From: Liquidambar formosana
Taxonomy: Eukaryota > Streptophyta > Magnoliopsida > Saxifragales > Altingiaceae
NCBI GenBank assembly: GCA_039720395.1
Contig: CM077821.1
Span: forward strand, 39,926,792-39,990,791
Direction of reading: 5' to 3'
Length of the DNA: 64,000 bases
The translations under genes were made by a program, and so were the position numbers. The number at the start of each line of letters is the position of its first letter. Positions within the stretch are counted from its first letter, which is position 1. Under the pieces are notes generated by a model. That model saw only the letters and a list, made by a program, of their open reading frames with translations. It was not told the origin of the DNA and made no database searches. Of this stretch, positions 10,743 to 22,600 are shown in pieces.

Positions 10743-13100
10743 AAGAGTAAGGAGAAGAGGGAGAAAGTGTTGGGTTAGTAATTGTTTTCAAGTTCTGAAA
10801 TTACCAAATTATCGGTTAGCCTAATGAAATTATAAGGGTATTTTTAGTAAATCTGGGTGCAATCCAACGACAAATAGAATTATCTTAATATAATAGTATA
10901 AATTTATTATTTTCATATACTTGTATCAAAAAGAAGAATGATTGAACTTATCCAACATCTTTAATATTTTTTTTTTCCTCTTAATTTCCTAGTTTAATTG
11001 ATAATTCAATGACTAGCTTGCCTGAATTAATGGAGTATAAATAGGGTATTTCTAGCATTCATAGACCCATTTGCTTTATTTTATCTATACTATCCTTTTA
11101 CTTATTTATTTTTATAATTAAGGAACCATCCCAAAGCAGAGCCCATTCTAAGTGGCTAAATCAGACCGTACACTCTTGTCAGCCCATTCTTACCCTTTCT
11201 TTTCCTAACAAATAACCCTATATATTTTGTATCAACATCAAGATTTTGTCACGGGTTAATATCATCATACTTAGAGCTGAGTCATGGCTAGAAAATGTCG
11301 AAATTTTGGACTCTAGCTTTTGGCCAGCACATGTATCCGAATGGGTTCATGGCCAGTTTTTTCCATTTTGTTTATTATCGGATCCGAATGGGTTCTTTAC
11401 TCCGGTTCAACCCCAAAATAGGTCGATTGTAGTAGACATGATAGGGTGGACTCACGATCCCTCTAGACCCATCATGTAGCTGGCGCATGCACCTTTTTTG
11501 TAATATAAGAAGTATCTTTTGTCACGGTTAATATCATCACGCTGGTACTATGGTGTGTAGTCATTCATTTTTTTTCTTTCCCTTTTCAATTGACATGAGG
11601 TCACCACACCAACATGACAGCCATGGCAATCTACATGGCATCACCACGCCAGCATGATAGGCTGGGGTGCCACTTACCTGAAAATAGGCTGGACTTATCA
11701 GCCTATATCATCTTTATGTTATACAAATTCTGAAATATTTGGGTTATAACACTAACAATATTATATGTTCAGTCTGATCAAATTCTAAATTTAACCTTGT
11801 AAGAGAGTGATTGTACATGCACAGGAAAATCATGTATAATTGTTAAATTTCCATGTAAACGGATTTACGTTGTAAAACAAAATAACAAGGAAACAAACAA
11901 AGCCTAAAACAAACAGGGCGTAAAACTCCATCTGTTTCTCATTGGAATAGTCACAATCACGAAATAAAGGAAAGAAGCAAGCACAATAATACATCAAGTT
12001 GTCTATCACCTTTTATTATCTACTTTGATACCAGTCTAATGGAAATTTAATCAGAGTCCACAAAACAGCAGGCACAAATGAGGAGGTGATTTCTGAACCA
12101 GAAACCCCCAAGCAAAAAGAAGGAATAAAAGCAAGCTGTTCTATAAAATGTCGGCTGATGTGGTCAAAGCACTAAGGTTCCCCTTCCAAGGATGATAGAA
12201 TTCCTTTGATTTCCTTTCACTTTTTCACTTTCTTCAAGCACTCAAAACCAACAATACTATACAAGATAACTATGTGGTCCAATATAAATCTTGACCTACT
12301 TTATATAGGGCCATAACTTTGTTAGATCACAAGCTATGTTCCACTCAACACCTCAAGCCCCATCTTTTTCAACCTCCTTGCCCTTGTCGTCATATACAGC
12401 ATTCAACTTGCAATGAATCATTCATTTTACGGGTGAGACGTCAGTCATGACTAAACAAGATCAGCTGGACCTTACCCATTTGGTCATCAACTGGTGCAAA
12501 CTCCAAGTTCTGTGAAAAAGATGGTTAGTTCCAACTCTATCCTTTCTAGTGCAAGAAACTCATCCCAGTATCAGTTTTACTCATTCAACATCCCTTTCTA
12601 GTACAAGACACTCATCCCAGTATCAGTTGTACTCGTTCATTCAACATCCTGGTATCAGTTATACAACAGAAGTTTCTTTCCAAAAATAAGCTAAATTCGT
12701 TTACAATACAAGCAATGTCTTATGGAGGGGGATGGGAAGAACCTTTACTCACATATCCGAATGTAGTGAGAACAGCCAGAAAGGAGACATGTTCACATCG
12801 AATGAAAGACCACTGAAGAGGGGCTAATAATTTCCTCTTATTTACGTTACTTGGTCTAAAACATTATTTAATACAAAGGAGAAGGTAGGCAGAGCTGACA
12901 TAATTAAAGAAAAGGGGAAAAAATGCATAAACTTGGAAATATTTAATATATATAGCACATTTATTTCTCAACTATACTAGAACTTCTTGGTACAGGAAAA
13001 ACTTCAGTCGATTAGCACAACTTTCTACAGACTATATAAACACAAGATTCCTAAACAAAGCCGACAACAAAAATCTAAAAGCCAAAAAAGAAGCAAATTC
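10743..13100. other. Intergenic region with small direct repeats
   Basis: No gene recognised. TTTTGTCACGGTTAATATCATCA-type sequence occurs at about 11244 and 11517, framing about 270 bp. A roughly 50-bp unit containing CTCATCCCAGTATCAGTT is tandemly repeated at 12544-12645. The 3' part may hold the untranslated end of the BLT-like gene. Confidence 0.5.
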
Positions 13101-13109
13101 AGCAGCCAC

Positions 13110-13370
13110 GGCTACAAGTTGAGCAGCTCTAAGGGACATCAAGCAAAGCAGTAATCAACAAAAGGATGACTCTCACCGTTTTTCTGGTATTCTGGCCTCA
13201 ACTTCTGGCTTCCTCTACTATCAGTTTCATACCGCTGCCAGCATTCAGCATCCATCATCACAACTTGAGCAGCTCCCAGGGGTCACAAGCAAAGCACCAA
13301 TCAACGGAAAAAACCTTCTCAACGTTTTGATCTTCTTGCATTTTGGCATTCAACCCTGGCTTCTGCCAGC
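13110..13370. repeat. Diverged tandem duplication of the 3' coding end and 3'UTR of the BLT-like gene
   Basis: About 13110-13225 and 13255-13370 align: GAGCAGCTC, then CAAGCAAAGCA, AATCAAC, and the C-terminal codons with the stop. The inner copy gives the gene's real end (ECQNARRSKR-stop). The outer copy would read EVEARIPEKR-stop and now lies in the presumed 3'UTR. Confidence 0.65.
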
Positions 13371-15571
13371 CTGGACTTCGGGCCACCCCCTTGTACCATA
13401 GCAGGTCTTTCCTGAACTACATTGCCAAAATCTCGTGAAGGCCACGGCTGACCCCATTGCCGGGTAGGACTAGCAGAAACTCTGGGAGATCCTATCCCGG
13501 AATTGGATAAAATGTGGTCCCTCAGACCCTTCACTGATTTATATTTCTGCATTTCGTCCCCATAATCTTTTCTTTGAGCTTGCTTCTCATATTCAAAGAA
13601 TCTTCCCCAATCTACTCCATCCCCTGACTTTTGGAGACTCTCAGCTTGGGTGCCCCATTCAACTCCATCTGATATGCTTCTTTGTAGAGAAGTGCTTCTC
13701 CTTGGTACTCTCCCAGAGGCAGACTTCCTCCCTTTGATTTCTTCTTCATCATATGGAACTTTCCTCAAATCACGACCAGAGGCCCACCTATAGTTTTTAT
13801 TATTGTTGTCCATGTTTAACTCGATAGAATGAAGATCGCTTTCAGCAGTGTCTTCTTCAAAATCTAAACCATCCTCTACTTCTCCCCCATCATCCTCCTC
13901 TTTATCTTCATTTTGATGAGAACCAAAATGAGTTCTATTTAAATAAGCCGCAATCTCTGCATTGTTCCCACGATTCAGAGAACTAGATCCCTTTTCTCTC
14001 ACTTTTTTGGTTCTCAAAAAAGCATCAAGATCATTTCTCAGCTTGTCAGCAGCTGCATTTTTCTCCTCAAGTTGATATTTGGCCTCTGACAGTTTCATTT
14101 GAGCTCTCTCCTCACGCAACACATCAGCTAATTGAAGCATCTCCCTTTCCTTTTCAACCTCTTCACGTACCTTTGCAGACTCTCTCTTCAATTCTTCCAC
14201 TGCGACTTTATCTTCTCCAACATCTCTGGCTAAGTTGTCACATACTTGGTCCATTATCTCTCTTGCTCTCTTCTCACTCTCAAGGTCTTTCACGGCCTTC
14301 AAAAGAGATGCCTTCATCTCTGCTAATTCTCTCCCAAGCTTTTTGTTCAAGCTCTCAAACCGTCTCCTCAGCTTCCTCTCTACCTCAAGTTCCCCCGCAA
14401 TAGACTCAATAGCAGCCTCAATCACTTCTTGCTCCTTGCTTTTCCATGCCGCCTTTTCTTCAGCAAAACATTTCATAAGATAATTGATCTCATTCTGGTC
14501 TGAGCGCTGTTCTTGGACCAGCTGATTGACCTGCAAGCGGGCCCTCTCAAGCTCAGCATGTAAGGCTGAGATAAGTGACATGCTTGATGAAGGCTGATCT
14601 TCATGACCCCAAATGCGGTTAATAATCTTCAGTAGCTCTTTAGATGTCATCAAAGCATTACTAACATCTTTCAAACGGGTCCTGACTCCAACTGTTGATG
14701 CAGTAGGAGTCTGGGCTCGAGATCTAGTCTCAATCTGCAATACAGAAGATGAGCTAAATCCACTTATTCTTCATTACAACCAACTATAACTAATGTGTTG
14801 TACAGAACATAATTCAGGGACTGCCGAAATCTTTGGACATTTTGATCTATCTCTAAGTTTCAAGCTCTGATATTTGTACAAAGTACATATTCCATGCAAC
14901 ACACACACACACACACAGATGATGACGATGATAATGGGATAAAAGTCACAGATCAAATTCAAACTAATCATGCTTGAAAAGACCGAATAACAGAAAAAAC
15001 TTATCCTGTATTTGGTTGCACAGAATTAAAGTCTATTTGGGATTCCAGTTCTGTGCAATCGTTTTTCTTGGAAAAAAGGGCATACTGAAATTATATTCAG
15101 TTCTAAGTCCATGGATTTTCCAATTCTAAGGCTCAATTCCATGCAACCACACGAAACCTTACACCATCATAAAATAAGAGAGGGTACCTCCATTACACTG
15201 GCACTGCTAAGAGAATCCAAAATTCCGATATTATGTTCTGTCAGCCTAAACCTCTGAGAAATAGATGATGCTCTTCCTCGTCGACTACCTGTCCCAGATC
15301 GATCCATCCTCTACAGACCAGTATTCAAATTATAATATTAAAAAAAAATTGACACAAAAATAAATCCAAGAAAATTCAAAGATAAACTTTTATATCTTGC
15401 TAATAGAATGAAAAAATAAATAATAAATAATTATGCTCTGTTTGGTTGCTCAGAAAAAGGTAGGAAAAGAAAGCGAAATAAATTTCTACACTTTAATTTT
15501 TCAATGATCGAGGACTCCAACAAATCCTCCACTGAACTCAGCTAATGCAGCTAGTTGCTCAGTAAAGGTTC

Positions 15572-15602
<31 letters not shown>

Positions 15603-16321
15603 GGGTAACGGCCATTTAATGGCCCCACATTTTTTTATTTGGCTACCAAAATTCAAAATTTAATTTTTCTCTTTCCCCTCGGTTTTCTTAGCAACCAAAC
15701 AGAAGATCAAAAAAACCACAAACCAATTCTATGAATTTCCATTATTTTCCCAACAAAATCAACCAAAAGAATAAAAGATATAAACTATAAGTTCACTTCT
15801 CAATTCGAAACAGAGACAATAAAAAAAACTCCCACATGAAGAAGGCAAAAAAATAAAACCTCCGAAATAGGGCTATGCGACGGATCGGACAAGTGCGGCG
15901 GCAGCGAACCCGAATGCCTCTCCCTCGGAACCCTCTCTCTCCCTGCTCCTCTCACCCTCTTCTCATCCACCACTACCCTATCCTTACCTCTCAACGATGG
16001 CGACGGAACCTCGTTCATCTCCCACAGCGTCGCCGCCAGCTTCCTTGCCGACACGGGCTTCGATTTCTCGCCGCTCTTCGACGGAGGGTACTTCGGCGAC
16101 TCCGCGATCCGCAATGCCGACGCCGGAGATCGCGACGAGCCCATCAACCTCCATGTGGGAACGGGTGTAGTGGATCCTCCTCTCCTGCCGACAAGTATAG
16201 CCCTTTTGAATCTGTAGTTCTGCACTATTGATGACGAAGACGACGATGATGAGCAACCCCTCTTTCTGATCTTGCATGATCCGGGGATCAAGCCTTGGAT
16301 GCCGTGGTTTTGCCTCGGCAT
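13319..16321 (-). CDS. BRANCHLESS TRICHOME-like coiled-coil protein (At5g41620 / 'USO1-like' family)
   Basis: Three exons: 15860-16321 (start MPRQNHGIQG), 15188-15310 and 13319-14734 (stop). All splice sites are GT..AG in phase 0, giving 666 aa. The N-terminus has the family blocks YRFKRAILVG, TPVPTWRLMG, ARKLAATLWEMNE and SGSLPPHLSDPSHSP. Exon 3 opens with ETRSRAQTPTASTVGVRTRLKD and then a long heptad-rich coiled coil (about residues 235-440, including ELEVERKLRRRFESLNKKLG and EEVEKEREMLQLADVLREER). The C-terminal part is acidic then basic and looks disordered. Members in Arabidopsis are linked to trichome branching and cytoskeletal organisation; here the role is inferred. The upstream methionine at 16369 is not favoured because the conserved N-terminus starts at 16321. 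Intron 1 carries a MITE and a long poly-T. Confidence 0.88.
14898..14918. repeat. (AC)n microsatellite
   Basis: About ten ACs in intron 2 of the BLT-like gene, next to a short GATGATGACGATGAT run. Confidence 0.8.
15436..15703. mobile_element. MITE in intron 1 of the BLT-like gene
   Basis: The inverted ends CTCTGTTTGGTTGCTCAGAAAA and TTTTCTTAGCAACCAAACAGAA bound about 268 bp. The element contains a poly-T of about 26 nt (15577-15602). The same terminal motif (GGTTGCTAAGAAAA ... CCCAGCAACCAGACAG) bounds 39409-39952. The superfamily is unassigned and no target duplication is clear. Confidence 0.6.
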
Positions 16322-19312
16322 TATCAATACAGATGATTCTAGATCTCTAGAAACTGTGAAGAACAACAAGAAAAGGTAAATGAAAACATCAAAAAGTGAA
16401 GCTTCAGGGTTGCAGAGAAAGGGTAAGAAAAGAACAGAAAACTTTTGAATCTAAAGTTCGTTTTTTGTTTGGCAAGCCAGAAATTAAATCAGTATTGGTG
16501 TGAGTTTTAACAGAAGTAGCAATGGAACCCATGATTCAAAATTCCATTTTTTTTTCGTTTTCCGAAAGTTTTCTCCGTTAACCAAACAGGATGAAGGTTT
16601 TTGAAGCGTACCGTTTAGTTCATTACTTCTGAAATTATGGCCTTGAAAACGAGGAGTTTTCTTGGGAGAAGACTGTCAGAGAAACCCTAACCTTCCCAGA
16701 GAGATGAAATGATTTGAAATTGGGAATGCGGAGATTGAGAGGTATGATGGGAATGATCAGTAGATTCAGTACAGAAGTGTATCTGCGTATGAGCGTAAAG
16801 AGGAAGAAAAAGCGAAAAGAGGCTGGTTGAGCAGACAAACTCGAGCTTCATGTGAGCATGAGAAACGTGTCTGCCTTTTATTGGACCAAATAGAATAAAA
16901 TCTTAAATGCTAAATATAATAATCTTATTTTATCTGTGTCTTTTGTGGTTTGAACTTTGAACCACTCATGTGGTCATGGCGAGCATGGGGCAGCACCTAT
17001 GGCTGATCGATGGTGGTGGCGTGGTGCCTAATGAGTTTGAGCACAAAGTTAGGGCATCTCCTTTGTGCCATATTTGCAATGTTAGGCCTGGATCAGGCTG
17101 AGTATATTTCTTAACTTTTTAAACAAATTAATTCATAGTTGATTTTAAAAAAATAAAAAAATGAAAAGAATGATGAGTAATGCAAACTTCTATTTACACT
17201 TCAAAAACTTATTTCTACCTATCAAGTATCAACTAATGAAAAATTGTATTATTGTTTTACTACTACACATATTTATTATTGAAAACGATGTGTCTTCTTC
17301 CACACCCAACCTTAGCCCTAACTTGTGGTCATGGACATCATTGTCATCAGAAGTAACCATCACCACAATAGCCCCATCATCATTCACGATTCGCTAAGAA
17401 AATGATGTTCCTCATCAGAAAAAAATGGAACTCTTTGTAAAAATGATGCTCATCACTATGATCCACCACATACATATATACCCACAACAAAAGAAACCAA
17501 AACAAAGGATGCTCCTTGCCAATAAATTAAAATGGAGGTTAGCAAAGGTGGGTGTCCTATTCGATCCCGGTTAGCCTTACATCCCAAGGATGTCCGGTCA
17601 TCAAAGTTCAAACACCTTTGGGGTGTCGCGTTGAACACTCTTGCCGAACATCTTTTCTAGTGTTCGGCCAATCAAAAGGATTGAAAATCAGAGAGAAAAG
17701 TCTCGTGTAACTATTGGAAGGACAAAATGGTAGCATGGCAAATGAGATGATATTTGGAGATGCCGTTAGATGAAGTTCCAAAATGTATGATGATTAATTG
17801 GTTAATTTTGTCTCTTATCAATTATAACGAGGCTACGTGTTTTGGTTTGGGGGAATGAGGGGTTGGAATCGGCACCTCAAGCTTGGGTTTTTTTTTTTTT
17901 TTTTATTTGATTTGACGGTTAAGATGTCCAAACCAGTTTGCGCACACCTTAACTAAATCCTAAGCCTGGGTATGGGATGCCCCTCACCTCTTTTCTTGCA
18001 TCTTTGCATGGAGTCAAAGTTTTAATTGTGCTAGTGCCTTTCAAACGTTGTGAGACTTCTTCATTTCATTTTAGGCCGATTGGCCATGCACATGCATATC
18101 CAATGCTTGGATGGATGGGCGGGGTAAAATTTTGAAAAAAGAAATCAAGTCGAGAGCCTTTGGCAAACAAAAGCAAAAAAGCTTACAATTCCAATTGAAA
18201 GTAATTATGAGTAATAATACAGTTTTAGCCACGGGTAAAAGAGGAGCGTGAAAGTCAACAAATAAAATTCCAGATTCGGTTAGGTCCTCTTGGGTACAAC
18301 GCTCTTACCATTTGTTTGGGTAAATTTTGTGGACTTTAAAAATGACGGGATTTTAGGGTTAAAAAAGGGTGACTGTCAAAAATTTTATTGTTTGGATGAA
18401 CTACATAGATGGAATTTCAAGACGGAACTTAATACACCAGGCCAAAATTCCAACTTCAATTCTATACATAAATTGATTCTGCAAATTTTAAAAATTAGGT
18501 TTTCAAGGTAAATTCTTCTTAAAAATTTATCATCCAAACACGTAGTCATTATACTATTACTAGTTACATCTTGTCACGTCAATAAAAGAAAGTATTGGGA
18601 CATAGTAGCTGATATCGTTTAATTAACCAGAATTTGAACAAAATGAGAGTAGACATTCAAAAGACATAATGTGTTTTCGAGACATTGCCAAGTAATGTGC
18701 TTCATTAATAGAAGGAATCAAATCTTAGACCTACCCAAACCCAAGTAAGGATTCAGTGCTGAGTTCTCAAACCTCATCCGACAGTGCTGATCCACCTCAA
18801 CACGACGTTGAGTCACCGAATCTTTGCTCACCCAAAACCCACCCCACCCTGATACTAACCGAGCGAAGGTTCATTGGTTGGTCTCAAGTTGATATAGTGG
18901 GAGTGATCTTACAGTTGGTGCAGCTACCAAAGTTTAAATAAAACTTGATAAACCAACATACTTTGGTGTGCTTTAGACCTTTAGTCACTTTAGTGAAAGG
19001 GTGAGAACACAATGGTAATAATGCTACCCCACTTCTTTACCTGAAAGCAACCTCAATACCCATTTGGCACATTATCCGACTATGAATGTGTAATTGTGAA
19101 AAGCAAATCCTACCATGGATTTCCCAGTGTTGGAAAACCATATCATAATTATTTTTCGAAGTGCTTTTTGGAAATGCAATTTCTGTAAGAAATGTGTTTT
19201 CTATAATTCAATATACCATTTTACTAAACATCAACTTCAATAGACAATTTTACTAAACATCAACTTCAATTCCAGGAGCAAAAACGGAGAAGCAAACAAA
19301 CAAGGTGTAAAT
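16322..19312. other. Intergenic region, no gene seen
   Basis: A short inverted-end segment at 16455-16597 (TGTTTGGCAAGCCAGAAA vs TTTTCTCCGTTAACCAAACA) may be a small MITE close to the BLT-like promoter. Otherwise AT-rich unique sequence with poly-T at 17887-17904. Open frames in this stretch lack recognisable domains. Confidence 0.5.
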
Positions 19313-19419
19313 CAAAAGGCTGATTAAAGCCGTTGGAGATAGCCTAATGGTAGGAGAAGGTGGGGTAAAGGGTCAGAGTAGGATCAGTTAAGCGTTCGAA
19401 CCCTCCAAAAGGCTGATTA
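19313..19419 (+). mobile_element. Short tRNA-derived SINE-like insertion with 14-bp TSD
   Basis: CAAAAGGCTGATTA flanks both sides (19313-19326 and 19406-19419). The 79-bp insert has box A-like TAGCCTAATGGTAGG and box B-like GTTCGAACCC, as in a tRNA-related Pol III promoter. There is no poly-A tail, so this is a minimal or 3'-truncated SINE. Confidence 0.65.
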
Positions 19420-19683
19420 CAATATTAGAGCAAAATGGATTACTGATACATTACAACCAGGACTACATACTATACAATCTAATCAATTTACGGGGCAAAC
19501 TCTGCACATCAAAAATGCCCAGAGGCAGGAACCCAACATATCCACTTTTTACAATCACATACGCTCGAGAAAGACGGTCATGACATTTACCCACCCTTTG
19601 TACAATTTCAAAACTTGCCTAAACCAGTAATCTGGCTGTTTGGCATGGGGGCACAACGTGAAGGTAATCCTAAATCAAATTTT

Positions 19684-22600
19684 CTATACATCAAAGTCAC
19701 CATTACAATTATCGGGAACTTCAGATTTCACTGCAGGTGCACGCAAAATCAGGTTGGGTCTCTTCATGGATGGACCAATAGAGTTTGGTCCCATGAAATG
19801 CCCAAATCCACTAAACTCGAGCTTTGCTGTCGTGATTTCTCCAAGATCTACAAGGATTAAAGAGTGGATTAGATATGATCAAAATTTATATTATAAAAAT
19901 TAAAAATTATTAAATGCACCCCGCCCCCCGAGAGAACGAAAAAGAGAGGAGGGGGGGGGGGGGGGGGGACGACAAAAAAGAAAGGTAAAAAAAGGACAGT
20001 ACAATTCCCATTACAAAAACTGTCATTAATCATCAGATTTGGGCAGTAGTTCTCAACAGTCGAACAACAACACAGATGATTATCAAGTTGATCAAGTCAT
20101 ACCCAGATCAGCTGAGATAAGTGATTCTCCTTGGTAATTAGGTCCTGCCAAAACGGTCCCAGATGGTGAAACAATAACACTACCTCCAGAGCATATGACA
20201 GTATCTGGAGAGGGATCACCATTTGAATCTCCAGATACACTTTCTGGTGGCAGCGGATAGTCTTTCCTTCGGCAGAATTGGTTTGCAGATAGAACAAAGC
20301 AGCTGCCTTCTAGTGCAATATGGGTCATGGATGCCCGCCACACTTCTCTTGCTTCGGCTGTGGGTGCACAATATATTTCAATGCCTATAAAAATTGGAAC
20401 AACTGAAATGAATAAAAGATTGGAGGATTATAGCTATAGAAAAATTATGAGATGAAAAAATGCATAATGAACAATAATAATTCCAACCTGTCCTACAGGG
20501 ACACATATCAATTACAAAATACAACACTACCATCAATTAGAAATCAGAATATGAAGAAAATAAAAGAGTTTTTAATTTACATGGGGTATACATGTTATTA
20601 TTATCCAGATAGTCCCACCTGCTTAATCCAAAGACCAGCCCAAGAAATGATCTTTACTCATACAGAAAATTGTATATACCCATTTGAACAGTTCCACAAA
20701 AACTAAAAGACCAACATAAACATGATGGCGAGAGGTGGGCCACAGTTGCCTGTAGAATCTTTTAGAGTGCAATTGGAGATCCCATGGAATCAAATCATTC
20801 AACCGTGTCTTGCAAAGCATGTACAATGTGTTGCTTCCCTTAGCACTATAGCATGCCCTTCTGTTCCAAGTGAATACTATTTCTAGGATTTCATGAAATG
20901 ACATTTTTTTTGAGTTTTTCACCATCAATTCATGCCTTCAGATGCTATGAAAAACAAAATGGAATTTTGGCACTTTAGTGGAAATTATCAAACATGTCTT
21001 AAGTTACTTAACTGAATTAAATCACCAGGTTCAGATCAATTGTTAAGGTGAACCCATGATTCTGTATTTGGACCCATTACATATGCATTAAAACATACCA
21101 TTTTAAAGTGTATGTATAATTTTTATTTTAAAATAGCAAAACAAGCAAATTTTGGTAGAATTTTTAAGTTTTAACATTTCTTCTCCTTTCCCCTTGTTTT
21201 TAAACATCAACAACAAAATTAGTTCATTGTTCGGCATTCAAGGTGATTTTTAACTCTTCTATTTATTTTTATTTATATTTATTTTTACAATACTCTGCAA
21301 ATAAAAACTATATACTAGCTTCTTATTCAGCACCAAAAAGACATCGCAGGACTCCTGAAAAAAACTAGACGAGTGAAAATAACAGTGATAATGAATCAAT
21401 TAGTCAATAAGAACCACTAATAAAACCATCATTCAAGGTACACAAATAGAATGCCCTTTTCTACGCTTTGTAAAATGGTTCTGGTTGAAAGGAATAACAC
21501 TAGGTGACAGTGAGACACATCAATAAACAGGTATTGTTCATTATGAAATAAGAACAGAAAAAGGTTTACCTTTCTCATATAATTCAGTTCTCAGAAGTGG
21601 CATTCTATTGTCCCAACACATGAGACCACCTATTTTGCCAATTGGGGTCTCATATACCGGCGGTGACAATTTGTCTCCAGAACACCATGTTGCACATTCT
21701 GATGCGACTGGCATTAGTTTCCGATGTTTTCCAAGATAGCAGCCCAGGGAATCGAAAAACAGAACTGTGCTAAATAGAGAGAATCCTACTCTCTCCACCA
21801 CTCCCATAACTAAATGAACTTTATATTTACCAGAAATTTTTGCAAGCCTATCAACTTCAGGACCTGTGTACACAAATACACTAAATTAGTAGCAATATGC
21901 CAGGGAAGACATTATGACTGGGTTTTACTAGTGGCTAGATATAGTCATGCTTTGATTCATAGTGTAGCTTGAAATCAGAAAGTTCAACTGTCATTTGGTT
22001 GTTCAGCCAATTTAGCACCCAATGATTCCCCAATTTGATGTATTTAAACTAAGCAGAAGAGTGGCTATCATTTTATTTTTCCAGAATTACACTGAAATTT
22101 TTTAAATCCTCCAAAAACTAGCAATCATGGTAGAAGCATACTTTTCTTTTTAGTATTAGATTAGAGGACATAATTCATAAGCAACCACTGATTTAGGTGT
22201 TTCGAAAAAAAATTCCAGACCTTTTTGTTCATTCACCAGACATTCTTTCGAAAAAAATAATTTATAGTCACAGATGTATGCAAAAACACAATATTAAACT
22301 AAAAACACTCCAATCCTAATAAATTGTCATACAAGAAATAAGACTTGTTCAAAATGCTTTTCCAAATAAGGCTTAGGAGGAGTCGTTTTCTTCTCATTCC
22401 TTCTATGCTCTTCAAAATGTTTTGCTTCAACACTTACTGCGGCCAAGGACTCCATGAACACGTCTGCCTCAGACTTGTCATTTTCTTCCCTTTGCTGGAC
22501 TGAATTGGAAGGAATTTCTGCACCACAATTTGCTATGCTAAGCTCCATGTCATGTGCTCAGGTAGCCAACTCCTCAGATGGTCGGGGCTTAATTCCTTGA

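Noticed and set aside
15875..16231. 118-codon plus-strand frame over the BLT-like first exon
   Set aside because: Antisense shadow of the GC-rich true exon; Arg-rich composition.
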